A stretch of DNA of 64,000 nt from DVED01 sp963838375 (GCA_963838375.1 CAWIQY010000008.1:248001-312000), one strand, 5' to 3'. Numbered from the stretch's first letter, positions 18,476 through 27,853 are shown. Made by a program: numbers and translations. Notes: generated from the letters alone by a model not told the origin.

Positions 18476-20876
18476 GTGTTTCTACCAAATAATCACCCAT
18501 TCACCTGTGGAACGATTGTGGCACATATTATCGGAACATTAATTCCCGATCTCATTATCCCTAATGCTCTCTTGCAAGGGCAACTTCTTCCGGATTTGGC
18601 AGACGACGATTTCATCGAAGTTTTGGAAGGAGATGATGCGGTTATTGCTGCGGCTGGCGACGATCGTGTTGTCGCCGGTTCTGGAGATGATATAGTCTTT
18701 GGAAATTTAGGTCGCGACACTTTAGAAGGCGATGCAGGGAATGATACCCTACAAGCAGGAAGAGATGAAGATGTCGTTTTCGGCGGAGAAAATGACGATC
18801 TGCTGTTCGGCAATATGGATAGCGATACCCTTTATGGAGGCGATGGCAACGATATTGTTTATGGTGGCAAGCAAAACGATGTTTTGGAGGGAGAACTCGG
18901 CGACGATATCTTGCTTGGAGATTTGGGATCTGATATAATTAGTGGAGGAGAAGGTAACGATACGTTCGTGGTCGGACGTCGCCCCGCCACCCCGAGTACA
19001 CCGTCTACGGGAGGCGCAACCCTGCAAGATGCCGATCGATTTTTGGATTTTCGCCACAGTGGAGACGATCGCATTCGGTTAGATGGCGGTTTGCAATTTG
19101 CCGATTTGGAAATTTCCGACGACGGCAATGGTAACGCAATTCTGCGAGATGCGGAAGGAACAGGGGACTATTTAGCGATCGTCCACAACCTCACCGCAGC
19201 GGAATTACTCAGCCATCCCGAATGGTTTGGTGCTCCGGCATTGGATGTTGCGCCACCGCCGCCACCACCGACAAGTACCGTGGAATTTTCTGCGGCAACT
19301 TTTGAAGGAACAGAAGGGGAAAACGCGATCGTTACTATCACTCGATCGGGCGATACCTCCCAAGCTGCTACCATCAACTTTACCACCACCAGTTTGGGGA
19401 CAGTCAACCCGGCGACGGCGGAAACCGACTACACCCCCGTTGCTACCACCGTCAACTTTGCACCCGGCGAAACCACCGCGACGGTGGAGATTCCCTTGTT
19501 GCCGGATGCAGACATCGAAGCGGATGAAGGGGTGAGTTTGCTACTCCACAACCCCGTGGGAACCACCTTGGGAACCCAGACGGCGGCATCGCTGACAATC
19601 TTGGATCTCGGCGATGTGGATCTCGGCGATACGGAAGCGCCAACGACGCCACAATTGGTAGATGGTGAGGTGTTGGTAGTCGATCGAATTGGAACTACTG
19701 GGGTATTTGTTCGATCGCAAGATAACGAAGAAGTTGCCAGTTATGCTGTGATCGGAGGATATGGAGGCAATTACCATCGACTCTCAAACCGGAGAACTCA
19801 GTATCCAAGATGCCGCAGTTTTAACGGGAAATGAGGGTTGGATGTAGAAGTTGCGGCAACTGATGCCGCAGGCAACACCACAACCGGAACTGTTCGGATT
19901 GCTGCCAGCATCGATGCCGCCTTGAATGCTGCCGACTCCAACATCGGCGATGGTAATGACGACAGTTTCAACGATGCCGAAGATACCGTATTAGTGGCGT
20001 CGGGAAGCTATGAAATGCCGACGCTGGATGAGTCGGTGACGTTGCGCGGCGCCAATCGGGGAGTGGCGGGAACGGAGGCGCGAGTTCCAGAGTCCGAAAT
20101 CCGTAACGGGGTTAATTTTGAGGGGGAACCCACGGATGTCAAAATAGACGGTTTCTGGTTCGGCGAGGTGGGTGTGGATGTCAGCTTTGCCGGAAGCGGT
20201 ATCACCGTGGAGAACAATATTTTTGAGGAGACAGAGGGGTCGGCAATTCGCGGATTTCCCGAACAGTTACTCACCAATGTCAACGATCGGCAATAATTTC
20301 ATTCAAAATACCGCTACCGGATTTGCAGCGATCGACTTTTCCCGGTTCTCCGGCACAATTTCCGGCAATACTTTACAGGATATCGGCGATCCCGAGGGTG
20401 CGGCATCCGATGACGGCATCCTATTCGATCGATCGTCCGATCTCACCATTGCCGATAACACCTTAGAAAATATTAGCGGTTCCGGCATTCAAATCCTCGG
20501 CGGATTTGGGGAATCCAACAACATCGCCATTCAAAATAACCGCATCGCCACCGTCAATTTGGGAACCATTCGCACAGGAGGTGGAATTGCCATCGAAACT
20601 GCCAACCATACAGATTTATCGATCGAAGGAAATCGGGTTACAGAGGCGAGAAATGGGTCGCTAACCGTTTTCGGTCAAAACCCCGGAACGGCAATTTCGG
20701 CAACAGATAACATCTTCGACGATGCCGATGGCAACGATAACGGGGGGATTCCCGCCTCCATTGTCAATCGCGTCGCCGGACAATCGATTCTCAGTAATGG
20801 GAATACTTTAGAAGATGGTAGCGCGATCGCGATCGGCAATGTCAGTGGTGCGGGAGCAAACGATGTCATGTTTTAA
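18476..20876 (+). pseudogene. RTX/Calx-beta/right-handed beta-helix protein broken by three 1-base indels
   Basis: Read together, the segments encode about 799 residues. RTX calcium-binding nonapeptides come first (GDDRVVAGSGDDIVFG, GGDGNDIVYGG, about residues 50-160), then a Pro-rich linker and a Calx-beta domain (FEGTEGENAIVTITRSGD). A cadherin-like stretch and a parallel beta-helix with repeated N-N-I/F patterns (ENNIFEE, IGNNFIQN, ISGNTLQD) follow. The frame breaks by an extra G near 19766-19767, a missing G in the run 19835-19837 (causing a stop at 19832) and an extra A near 20282-20283. Such proteins are usually large and secreted, often by type I secretion. The start (GTG 18476) is uncertain. 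Either a pseudogene or a gene damaged by sequence errors. Confidence 0.8.
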
Positions 20877-20945
20877 ATAATTCTAGGACTTGCGCCATAT
20901 CCTATATTTAGGGTGTGTTATGGCAATCGCGCAAGCGCGGGTAGG

Positions 20946-21008
20946 GGTGAAGCATTTGCACGGGAAATATCATGTACGAACCGATAAGCATCATGCAAAT
21001 GCTTCACC
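20946..21008. repeat. Palindromic interspersed repeat, copy 2
   Basis: Perfect 15-base arms GGTGAAGCATTTGCA (20946-20960) and TGCAAATGCTTCACC (20994-21008), preceded by GTAGG, between the beta-helix gene and the Uma2 gene. Confidence 0.85.
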
Positions 21009-21038
21009 TCTTCTAACCCACAAGCTTTGAAAATTATT

Positions 21039-21842
21039 ATGACCCAAAGCCTGAGTCCCTCCATTTTCCCACCACCCTTTCCCGATCACACGCAACTTCC
21101 CGAGTCCGACGGCACGTTTGTGAAGAACTTTCAAGAGCATCCCCAGAGCATTTTGCTGACCGACTCCCTCGGACGGGTTTTAGAACGCTTGCATCCTGAC
21201 GGACAGTATGCGATCGGGCAAGATTGCGGCATTTACTGGCGCGAAACCGACCCCCCCGAACGCGGCGCAGAAGCCCCCGACTGGTTCTACGTGCCCAACG
21301 TTCCACCCCTGCTAGACGGCGAAATCCGCCGCTCCTACGTTCTGTGGCGAGAATACGTGGTGCCCACCATCGCCATCGAGTTCGCCAGCGACGACGGTTC
21401 CCCAGAACGGGATACCACCCCCCTCTCTCGCGCTGAAGGCACAAAAGCCCCAAAACCGGGAAAATTCTGGGTTTACGAGCAAATTCTCCGTATTCCCTAC
21501 TACACCATTTTTATGATTAAAACTGGCAAACTGGAAGTGTATAACTGGGTAAACGGTCGCTATCGCCGTCTGGAACCCAACGATCGCGATCGTTACCCCA
21601 TCGAACCCATGGAAGTCGAGTTGGGAGTCTGGGAAGGCAGCTACCAAAATCAGACACAGCGATGGTTGCGCTGGTGGGATAGCGAGGGGAATTTATGGCT
21701 GACGGGAAGCGAACGCGCCCAAAAAGCAGAACAGGCGCAACAGGATGCCATCCCCCGCTTGTTGGCAATGGGTTTGAGTCTGGAACAAGTTGCTGAGGCA
21801 TTGAGTTTGTCGGTGGCAGAAGTCGAACGGTTTGTCAGCTAA
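21039..21842 (+). CDS. Uma2-family (DUF820) protein
   Basis: About 267 residues. It has the longer Uma2 architecture: a Pro-rich start, YAIGQDCGIYWRETDPPERG, the core REYVVPTIAIEFAS with D/E residues of the PD-(D/E)XK fold, FWVYEQILRIPYYTIF, then a C-terminal helical tail with a putative helix-turn-helix-like LAMGLSLEQVAEALSLSVAEVERF. The ATG at 21039 is preferred over an in-frame TTG four codons upstream. The intact 3' end matches the stub at 17982-18016. Confidence 0.85.
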   Translation: MTQSLSPSIFPPPFPDHTQLPESDGTFVKNFQEHPQSILLTDSLGRVLERLHPDGQYAIGQDCGIYWRETDPPERGAEAPDWFYVPNVPPLLDGEIRRSYVLWREYVVPTIAIEFASDDGSPERDTTPLSRAEGTKAPKPGKFWVYEQILRIPYYTIFMIKTGKLEVYNWVNGRYRRLEPNDRDRYPIEPMEVELGVWEGSYQNQTQRWLRWWDSEGNLWLTGSERAQKAEQAQQDAIPRLLAMGLSLEQVAEALSLSVAEVERFVS

Positions 21843-21865
21843 CCTCGCTTGCGTAAAAAGCAACC
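21843..21865 (-). pseudogene. Stub of the 75-aa small gene
   Basis: On the minus strand this reads FLRKRG-stop, the same tail as the small protein at 18011-18238, and the DNA matches 18015-18037. The remainder of the gene is absent: the next base to the right begins a beta-helix fragment. Confidence 0.55.
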
Positions 21866-21927
21866 CACAGGAGGCGGGATTGCGATCGAAGCTGCCAACC
21901 CTACCGATCGATCGAAGGGAATCGGGT
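21866..21927 (+). pseudogene. Fragment of the beta-helix gene
   Basis: This stretch resembles 20573-20639 inside the beta-helix gene (CACAGGAGG, then GGATTGC, ATCGAA, CTGCCAACC, CGATCGAAGG and ATCGGGT in the same order with small gaps). It encodes a GGIAIEAAN-like scrap against GGGIAIETAN in the parent. It is out of context here, so it is a duplicated and truncated piece. Confidence 0.7.
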
Positions 21928-21956
21928 CTCTCTCAATTTTGACTCCCAGACGAACT

Positions 21957-22134
21957 CCCTACCGATTGGGTTAAATCGGATTAGTTGGAAACCCGCATAT
22001 GCAGCACCACCCCCAACGGTCTTTTAACCCTACCGATTGGGTTAAATCGGATTGGTTGGAAACAAGTTCATGTTAGAGTAATCGTGTCCTTTTTTAGCCC
22101 CTACCGATCGAGTTAAATCGCATTAGTTGGAAAC
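21957..22134. CRISPR. Short orphan CRISPR array: three 36-nt repeats, two 35-nt spacers
   Basis: Repeats at 21957-21992, 22028-22063 and 22099-22134 begin CCCTACCGAT and end GTTGGAAAC; the third differs at three positions and the second at one. Spacers 21993-22027 and 22064-22098 are both 35 bases and unrelated to each other. The GGAAAC end and the 36/35 periodicity are typical of cyanobacterial CRISPR arrays. No cas gene is present in the window, and no AT-rich leader is obvious. Confidence 0.85.
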
Positions 22135-22182
22135 CCGTATACAAAAGCATTAGCAGCCCAAATCACTGCAAATATATCCAAG

Positions 22183-22219
22183 AAAAAAGAGCCCAGCTTT
22201 TCCAGCTAGACTCTTTTTT
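22183..22219. terminator. Terminator downstream of the PfpI gene
   Basis: AAAAAAGAG (22183-22191) pairs with CTCTTTTTT (22211-22219). It can terminate the minus-strand PfpI gene and any transcript leaving the CRISPR array. Confidence 0.7.
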
Positions 22220-22256
22220 TTATATCCACAGTGTGTTGATTAAGTTTTTTTAAGAA

Positions 22257-22949
22257 CTAAGAACAAAATTCCAAAACCCGTCGAGCCACCAATTGTGACG
22301 AAGCCGGATTTTGCCCCGTAATTAAATGACCATCTTGTTCGACATTCAGTTCAAAATCCGGAGCCGCCGTGAAGTTTCCACCCAATTCTCGCAATCGAGT
22401 TTCTAACAGAAATGGGACAATTTTATCTAATTGTACCGCGCGTTCTTCGGAATCTGTAAACGCCGTAATCGTGCGACCTTTCACCAAAGGTTCGCCGGAC
22501 GCAGATTTGACCGAAACCAGCGCCGCAGGGGCGTGACAGACCGCAGAGATCGCCTTTTGGGCACGATCGAACCCTTCGATTAATTGCGTCAAAATAGCAC
22601 TGTTGGGGAAATCCCACATCGTCCCGTGTCCCCCCGGCAGAAAGATCGCATCGTAATCGTCCACCTGGGCATCGGCGATCGCTAAGGTCTGTTTCAGTCG
22701 TTTTTTCGCATCGTCATCCGCCATGAACCGTTGAGTTGCCTCTGTTTGAGATTCCGGTAACTCACTGGTGGGATCGAGTGGGGGTTCGCCGCCTTTAATC
22801 GATGCTAGCGTCACATCCGCCCCCGCATCGACAAAAACATAGTAGGGACTTGCCAATTCTTCCAGCCAAAATCCGGTTTTTTGTTCGGTATCGCCAATTC
22901 GATCGCAAGAGGTAATGACAATTAAAATTCGCGGCATTTTTTCAGTCAT
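22257..22949 (-). CDS. DJ-1/PfpI superfamily (type 1 glutamine amidotransferase-like) protein
   Basis: 230 residues, full length for the chaperone/deglycase-like branch of DJ-1/PfpI. The nucleophile elbow is AVCHAPAAL (catalytic Cys in A-V-C-H), with FLPGGHGTMWDF before it and the family start RILIVITSCD. Members are variously glyoxalases, deglycases or stress proteins; the exact activity cannot be read. It lies beside a palindromic repeat and has its own terminator. Confidence 0.92.
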   Translation of the reverse strand: MTEKMPRILIVITSCDRIGDTEQKTGFWLEELASPYYVFVDAGADVTLASIKGGEPPLDPTSELPESQTEATQRFMADDDAKKRLKQTLAIADAQVDDYDAIFLPGGHGTMWDFPNSAILTQLIEGFDRAQKAISAVCHAPAALVSVKSASGEPLVKGRTITAFTDSEERAVQLDKIVPFLLETRLRELGGNFTAAPDFELNVEQDGHLITGQNPASSQLVARRVLEFCS

Positions 22950-22981
22950 ATTTTAATCCGTCATAATTTAAAAATTGGTAG

Positions 22982-23045
22982 GGGCGAAGCATTTGGTACA
23001 AAATTTAACGCTTTAACCGACAATAGATTTCCAAATGCTTCGCCC
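22982..23045. repeat. Palindromic interspersed repeat, copy 3
   Basis: Perfect 15-base arms GGGCGAAGCATTTGG (22982-22996) and CCAAATGCTTCGCCC (23031-23045), preceded by GTAG, in the gap between the PfpI and TldD genes. Confidence 0.85.
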
Positions 23046-23071
23046 AGGGTGTACGGCTAACCCAACTAAAA

Positions 23072-24541
23072 TTACCGTCCGCCAACGGTAATCTCATCCA
23101 CTTTGATATGAGGTTGTCCGACGGTGACATACACGCTACCACTGACAGAACCACAGAACCCAGCAGCCAATCCTAAATCGTTTGAGCACATGGAAATTTT
23201 GTGCATAATTTCCTTAGCTTCACCGATGAGAATTGCCCCTTTCAACGGCTTGGTGATTTTGCCATTTTCGATCAGATAAGCTTCATCCACGCCGAAGTTA
23301 AATTCGCCTGTGGGTCCCACACTACCGCCACCCATTTTCTTGCAATAAATTCCTTTTTCGATCGAATTAAAGATATCGTCGATCGAATAATCTCCCGGTG
23401 CAATATAGGTATTGCGCATCCGCGAAGCCGCGGCAAAGGTATAACCCTGGCGGCGTCCACTTCCAGTACGGGGATGTCCGGTACGAACCGACCCCGATCG
23501 ATCGGCAATGAAGTTTTTCAGGATACCTTTTTCAATCAATAGAGTCCGTTGGGCGGGCATTCCTTCGTCGTCCATATCGATCGTCCCGAAGGCATTATCC
23601 GACAATCCTTCATCCCAAGCCGTCAGACTTTCGTGGGCGATTTTTTCCCCTTTCTTATCGATAAACGGCGTGGTTTCTCGTTCGATTTGAGTGGTTTCCA
23701 ACAAATGTCCGCAAGCTTCGTGGAAAATCACCCCACCAAAGGAATTCGCCATGACAATCGGATAAGTTCCCGACTCCACATAATCGGCGTAGAGCATCTT
23801 ACCTGCCGACTCCGCCACCTCAGCGGCAACCGATTCGTAATCCCAAGTTCGCAGAAACGCCGGATCGCTAGTATCGCCGGCTCTCTGACCGATCGACGAT
23901 CGATTTTCTCCGTCGGCACACAGCAAATTGTACCCCACCGATTGCGTCAGGCGAATATCGCGAGCAAAAACACCATCGCTAGCCGCTACCAAAACTTCTT
24001 GCCAATCGCGGAAATAGGTAGCACGCCGGGATTGCACGTGGCTGGCGTGGCGTTCCAGTGCCGCATTTGCCCCCAACAGCACATCGCCCATTTCCCGCAT
24101 GGAACTGCTGGCAGCCAACCATCCTTCTTTCCCTTTGGTTGTGGCATAGTCGCGCAGCAGTTCCAAATTCACCGGAGGCGTGAAGGCGTTGGCAGAGGGC
24201 AAATTAAGCCCCAAAATCGACAAGCCTTTTTCTAAAGCCGCTTTCAGTCCGTTAAACGATAAATCATTGGTGCTGACATAGCAATCCCCTTTACCCAGAA
24301 AGAGCCGAACCCCTGCGCCAGTAGACAGTCGGGGGGAAATACTGGTGATTCGATCGTCTTCTGCAAGGCAACTGATATAGTTAACACGCTCCAGGAAAAA
24401 TTCGATAAAATCGGCTCCAGCAGCCCGTCCGAGTCCCAGAAGTGTTGCCAGGGGAGCCTCCCAGCTCGCATCGAAGCGATCGGTACTCAGAGTATAATTC
24501 AAGCTCGGGATTTCTTTGGTCAGTATTGCGGTTGGCGACAT
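23072..24541 (-). CDS. tldD: TldD-family metalloprotease
   Basis: 489 residues of the TldD/PmbA (peptidase U62) family. The zinc-binding HEACGHLLE (HExxxH) motif and downstream GSGRRQGY and SVGPTGEFNFGVDEAYLIENG segments are diagnostic. TldD acts with TldE (PmbA) to degrade unfolded peptides and, in some bacteria, to process modified peptides such as microcin B17. The TldE partner is not adjacent here. Start ATG at 24541; the gene is flanked by palindromic repeats on both sides. Confidence 0.96.
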   Translation of the reverse strand: MSPTAILTKEIPSLNYTLSTDRFDASWEAPLATLLGLGRAAGADFIEFFLERVNYISCLAEDDRITSISPRLSTGAGVRLFLGKGDCYVSTNDLSFNGLKAALEKGLSILGLNLPSANAFTPPVNLELLRDYATTKGKEGWLAASSSMREMGDVLLGANAALERHASHVQSRRATYFRDWQEVLVAASDGVFARDIRLTQSVGYNLLCADGENRSSIGQRAGDTSDPAFLRTWDYESVAAEVAESAGKMLYADYVESGTYPIVMANSFGGVIFHEACGHLLETTQIERETTPFIDKKGEKIAHESLTAWDEGLSDNAFGTIDMDDEGMPAQRTLLIEKGILKNFIADRSGSVRTGHPRTGSGRRQGYTFAAASRMRNTYIAPGDYSIDDIFNSIEKGIYCKKMGGGSVGPTGEFNFGVDEAYLIENGKITKPLKGAILIGEAKEIMHKISMCSNDLGLAAGFCGSVSGSVYVTVGQPHIKVDEITVGGR

Positions 24542-24639
24542 AAGATCGTTTGCATGGGTAACGCTCCTATTTAGTGTAGCGTAGTGGCATCTCCGCAGGA
24601 TCGCGCTTCGAGAGTATGGGAAATTGTGCCTACAAAATC

Positions 24640-24710
24640 AAAGTCCGCGAAGGCAGACCTTTTAACCCACGGAGGTGGGTTTCGCTCGTGTAGTCGCGGT
24701 TTCAACCGCC
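24640..24710. repeat. Multi-hairpin interspersed repeat (second family)
   Basis: Contains AACCCAC/GTGGGTT (24664-24670 and 24675-24681) and GCGGTT-TC-AACCGC (24696-24709), preceded by an imperfect AAGTCCGC / GGCAGACCTT hairpin. Layout resembles hairpin-cluster repeats of filamentous cyanobacteria; it lies just upstream of tldD. Confidence 0.6.
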
Positions 24711-24742
24711 CACACTCTTCTCCTCTCTTCCCCCCTACCCTT

Positions 24743-24991
24743 TTAAAAACCCGAGGATTCAAAAGAGCGCATGACTGCATCAATAAATCCTTTACCTACA
24801 AAACTAGATAGTAACCCGCACGATAAAGGCAGCAATAAGACTAAACCGATTTGCCACAAATTCCAGTGGATTGGCAACGAGTACAAAAGCGGAATGAGTA
24901 CCAAAAATGCACCCAGCGCAGCACCCCCAAGAAATCGGTAAGTCCGTTCAGTCACAGAAGGTTGTTGGAGATTGTTTTCTCGATCTGTCAT
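24743..24991 (-). CDS. Small membrane protein of unknown function
   Basis: 82 residues with two hydrophobic helices (FLGGAALGAFLVLIPLLYSL and IGLVLLLPLSCGLLSSFVG) and a charged N-terminus. Start at ATG 24991 is chosen because GAGGAA lies eight bases upstream; the longer in-frame start at 25072 adds a region with no such signal. No family recognised. Confidence 0.7.
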   Translation of the reverse strand: MTDRENNLQQPSVTERTYRFLGGAALGAFLVLIPLLYSLPIHWNLWQIGLVLLLPLSCGLLSSFVGKGFIDAVMRSFESSGF

Positions 24992-25225
24992 ACAAAATTC
25001 CTCAAACATCTTTGTGACTATGATATCTAACAATTCTCGATCTGGCGGCACTCCTCTTAGCCACACGCTCAACTGTCATACCTTACCGCTTCGGGAAAGC
25101 CAGAAAAAGACCTACCATCTCTTGAAATCATACCCACAACCGATCGATAATCAAGACACCCATCGCACCAAATCAACTATTACGAATGGACACTACATAG
25201 ATAGAATGCGAATGCCATAGATGAA

Positions 25226-25244
25226 GGGCGAATGCCATTCGCCC
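25226..25244. repeat. Short palindrome GGGCGAATG-C-CATTCGCCC
   Basis: Nine-base perfect arms around a single base, followed by CCTAC. It may be a collapsed relative of the GAAGCATTT palindromes (shared G/C-CGAA and CCTAC ends), but the core differs. Confidence 0.5.
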
Positions 25245-25320
25245 CTACAGATGGTGATTCAAAGGGACATTTGCGTCAGTCCTATATTAACTCTCAACTA
25301 TTAACTCTCAACTATTAACC

Positions 25321-25731
25321 ATGCGCCCTCTCGACGACGAACCCGACTTACCCCCTCCGATTAACATCATTCCCGCGATCGACATTATTTTGTCAATTCT
25401 GACGTTTTTCATCATTTCCAGCTTAGATTTAATCCGTAACGAAGGGTTTCCTGTCAACTTACCCGGTGCAACCACTGCCCAAATTCAAGACCAACCCCAA
25501 TTAACTGTAACCATCGATCCCCAAGGTCAAATTGCCCTCAACGATCGCGTTGTAGACCTCAATAGCTTAGAAGGAGAAGTCCGTCAGTCTACCCCAGAAA
25601 ACGCCACAGCGTTAGTCATTTTAAGAGCAGATACCACCGTTCCTCATGGTCGCGTTGTCGAGGTTATGGATCGGTTAAACCGCATCGAAGGTGTAAAATT
25701 AGCGATCGCCACCACCCAAAGCCGATCGTAG
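25321..25731 (+). CDS. exbD: ExbD/TolR-family biopolymer transport protein
   Basis: 136 residues: a short cytoplasmic N-terminus (DDEPDLPPPINIIPAIDIILSI), one membrane helix (IILSILTFFIISSLDLI) with the conserved Asp at its start, and a periplasmic domain with IDPQGQIALND and LRADTTVPHGRVVEVMD. ExbD works with ExbB as a proton-driven motor energising TonB-dependent outer-membrane uptake; TolR and MotB are relatives. ExbB is not adjacent, which is unusual. ExbD versus TolR is not resolved. Confidence 0.85.
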   Translation: MRPLDDEPDLPPPINIIPAIDIILSILTFFIISSLDLIRNEGFPVNLPGATTAQIQDQPQLTVTIDPQGQIALNDRVVDLNSLEGEVRQSTPENATALVILRADTTVPHGRVVEVMDRLNRIEGVKLAIATTQSRS

Positions 25732-25973
25732 AGTTCTGGCAAAATTGTGTCGGTTTGTGTCGGGGAGGAACCCGAAACTCAGCTTCGATCGTATCCATGG
25801 GTAGGTGTCGGTTTATTAACGTTCATCCACTGAGGATTCGATCGTCGATCGGGAACGATCTTCTTGGTAAAATAGTCCATCGTAGATGAAAGTCGCCTAA
25901 TCTTTTGTCAGAAGTCACACAAATTGTCATTTTTTTGCTACAAGAATTAGGTATTACTCGTAGAGGCGTTCCC

Positions 25974-26888
25974 ATGAAAAATCGGCGATTTAGATTAAAT
26001 CAAACAATTTCCACGATGGTGGGTGCAGCAGTATTATCATTGGGTTTGGGAAATGCACCAACCCTGGCAGGAGATCCCTTCCGCGAAAGCGATCCCCACG
26101 CGATCGGATCTCGCACCGAGGAAGCGTTTAACTATATGTTTCAGGACGGAAATTATCCCAAAGCACTAGAATCGGTGGATAAGGCTTTAGCCGAAGAACC
26201 CAACGAACCGATGATTCCGGCTTTAAAAGCCTCTCTCATTTTTTTAGAAGATGATAGCGATAGCGCTTGGGAAGTATTCAAACCCTATGCCACCCAAACG
26301 CGAGAAACGGCAGAAAAACTGACGGAAACCGATCCCCTGCGCGGTCATCTGTATACAGCCGTCGGTCATTTTCTCGAAGGAGCTTATACCTTAAAAACAG
26401 AAGGAACTGTCCGAGGAACACCACAAGCGCTGGCAAAACTGCGTCAAGTTTTCCAAAATTTAGATGATGCCGCCAAGATCGACGAAGCAGATCCAGAACT
26501 GAATATTATTAAAGGGTTTATGGATTTAATGCTGGCAGTAAACTTACCCTTTGCCAATGCTAACGAATCGATCGATCGTTTGAGAAATTATGCCGGTCCT
26601 GATTATTTGGCGTATCGCGGATTGGCGATCGGCTATCGCGATTTAGACCAACCAGAAGACGCGATGGTGGAGGTTGATGAAGCGTTAAAACTTACTCCAA
26701 ATAATCCAGAAGTTAAATATCTAAAAGCGCAAATTTTTGTCGAACAAGGGAAACACGAAGACAGTCTGAAATATTTTGAAGAAGCCTGGAAACTGAAAAA
26801 TCAGCTTCCGGGAGAAATTCGGCATCAACTGAAACGAGAATGCAATAAAGCAGCTCGCGAAGTTGCTAAACCCGAACCTTGCCAATAG
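25974..26888 (+). CDS. Exported TPR protein (Sll0314/Alr1548-like)
   Basis: 304 residues from the ATG at 25974, preferred because it gives a proper signal peptide (NQTISTMVGAAVLSLGLGNAPTLA) that the longer in-frame GTG start would bury. TPR-like helices follow: YPKALESVDKALAEEPNEP, YRGLAIGYRDLDQPEDAM and VKYLKAQIFVEQGKHEDSL. It matches my memory of the cyanobacterial Sll0314/Alr1548 TPR family. Probably periplasmic or thylakoid-lumenal; function unknown. Confidence 0.8.
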   Translation: MKNRRFRLNQTISTMVGAAVLSLGLGNAPTLAGDPFRESDPHAIGSRTEEAFNYMFQDGNYPKALESVDKALAEEPNEPMIPALKASLIFLEDDSDSAWEVFKPYATQTRETAEKLTETDPLRGHLYTAVGHFLEGAYTLKTEGTVRGTPQALAKLRQVFQNLDDAAKIDEADPELNIIKGFMDLMLAVNLPFANANESIDRLRNYAGPDYLAYRGLAIGYRDLDQPEDAMVEVDEALKLTPNNPEVKYLKAQIFVEQGKHEDSLKYFEEAWKLKNQLPGEIRHQLKRECNKAAREVAKPEPCQ

Positions 26889-26953
26889 TTTTAGACGATC
26901 GAGTTTAGGCGATCGCGTTTTCATCTCAAACCCACAATCGAGAATCCAGTTTT

Positions 26954-27397
26954 ATGCAAGTTCAATTTCGCGAAGTTAATCCCTTTGATGTCTGGTTTTG
27001 GCTGGAGTTTAGTACCGTTCCATCCGAAATGGAAAAACAATATATCGAAGAAGTGTTTAACTCTTGGTTTTTCTTAGGAAAACTCGGCGGATTCAACGCC
27101 GAAAATCTTCAGATTCAGGAAGAAGGATTAGACTTGAGCTATATGGATTACGACGACAGTGTTGCCGATCGAAGCTTTATGGCACTGATGCACAATATGT
27201 CGGGATTTGAGTATGAAGGAACTTGGGGACGCTGTTGGTTTGATTTGGGAACCAGCGATGCGATCGCCCTCGATGTTTTGATCAATTCCTTACGTCAACT
27301 CAGCAAAGAATATGTCAATGTGGAGCGTTTAATAATAGGTGGAAAAAATGAAGATTGGCTCCCGCCTGAGACTAACGAAGAGGATTTTGTAGAATAA
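26954..27397 (+). CDS. DUF3531 family protein
   Basis: 147-residue soluble protein with the DUF3531 signature VQFREVNPFDVWFWLEF, then FNSWFFLGKLGGFNAENLQ and FEYEGTWGRCWFDLGTSDAI. The family is restricted to cyanobacteria and plastid-bearing organisms and has no assigned function. It lies 65 bases after the TPR gene and just before a NUDIX gene, all on the plus strand, so an operon is possible. Confidence 0.9.
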   Translation: MQVQFREVNPFDVWFWLEFSTVPSEMEKQYIEEVFNSWFFLGKLGGFNAENLQIQEEGLDLSYMDYDDSVADRSFMALMHNMSGFEYEGTWGRCWFDLGTSDAIALDVLINSLRQLSKEYVNVERLIIGGKNEDWLPPETNEEDFVE

Positions 27398-27427
27398 TCT
27401 TAATGTTGAGTTTTTCCGAAGGTAATA

Positions 27428-27853
27428 ATGGCTAAAATTCGAGTTTTGGCATTGGGAATCATTCGAGATGACGATCGTTTATTCCTGAGTGAAGGTTACG
27501 ATCCCGTCACAGAGAAATCTTTTTATCGAGTTTTGGGCGGCGGTGTAGATTTCGGTGAAACTAGCTTGGATGCGCTCAAACGCGAGTTCCAAGAAGAAAT
27601 TCAGGCGGACTTAAAAAATATAGAATACGTGTCTTGCCTGGAAAATATATTTACCTATAAAGGCAAGCCAAAACACGAAATAATCCAACTGTATCGATGC
27701 GATTTTGTCGATTCCCAATTGTATCAAATCGACGAAATTCTATTTACAGAAGGCGATCGAAAAAAAAAGGCGCTGTGGATCGATTTCCAGCGCATTAAAT
27801 CTGGCGAATTGCGAATTGTTCCGGAAGGTTTTTTCCGCTATGTCGAAATATAG
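27428..27853 (+). CDS. NUDIX hydrolase
   Basis: 141 residues with a complete Nudix box, GGVDFGETSLDALKREFQEE then I, which matches Gx5Ex7REUxEExGU apart from the last positions. The catalytic Glu residues of REFQEE are present. NUDIX enzymes cleave nucleoside diphosphates linked to another moiety; the substrate is unpredictable. The start ATG follows DUF3531 by 30 bases. Confidence 0.92.
   Translation: MAKIRVLALGIIRDDDRLFLSEGYDPVTEKSFYRVLGGGVDFGETSLDALKREFQEEIQADLKNIEYVSCLENIFTYKGKPKHEIIQLYRCDFVDSQLYQIDEILFTEGDRKKKALWIDFQRIKSGELRIVPEGFFRYVEI

Noticed and set aside
21899..21922. A fourth CRISPR repeat starting CCCTACCGATCG
   Set aside because: Only the first dozen bases resemble the repeat; the rest matches the beta-helix gene better.
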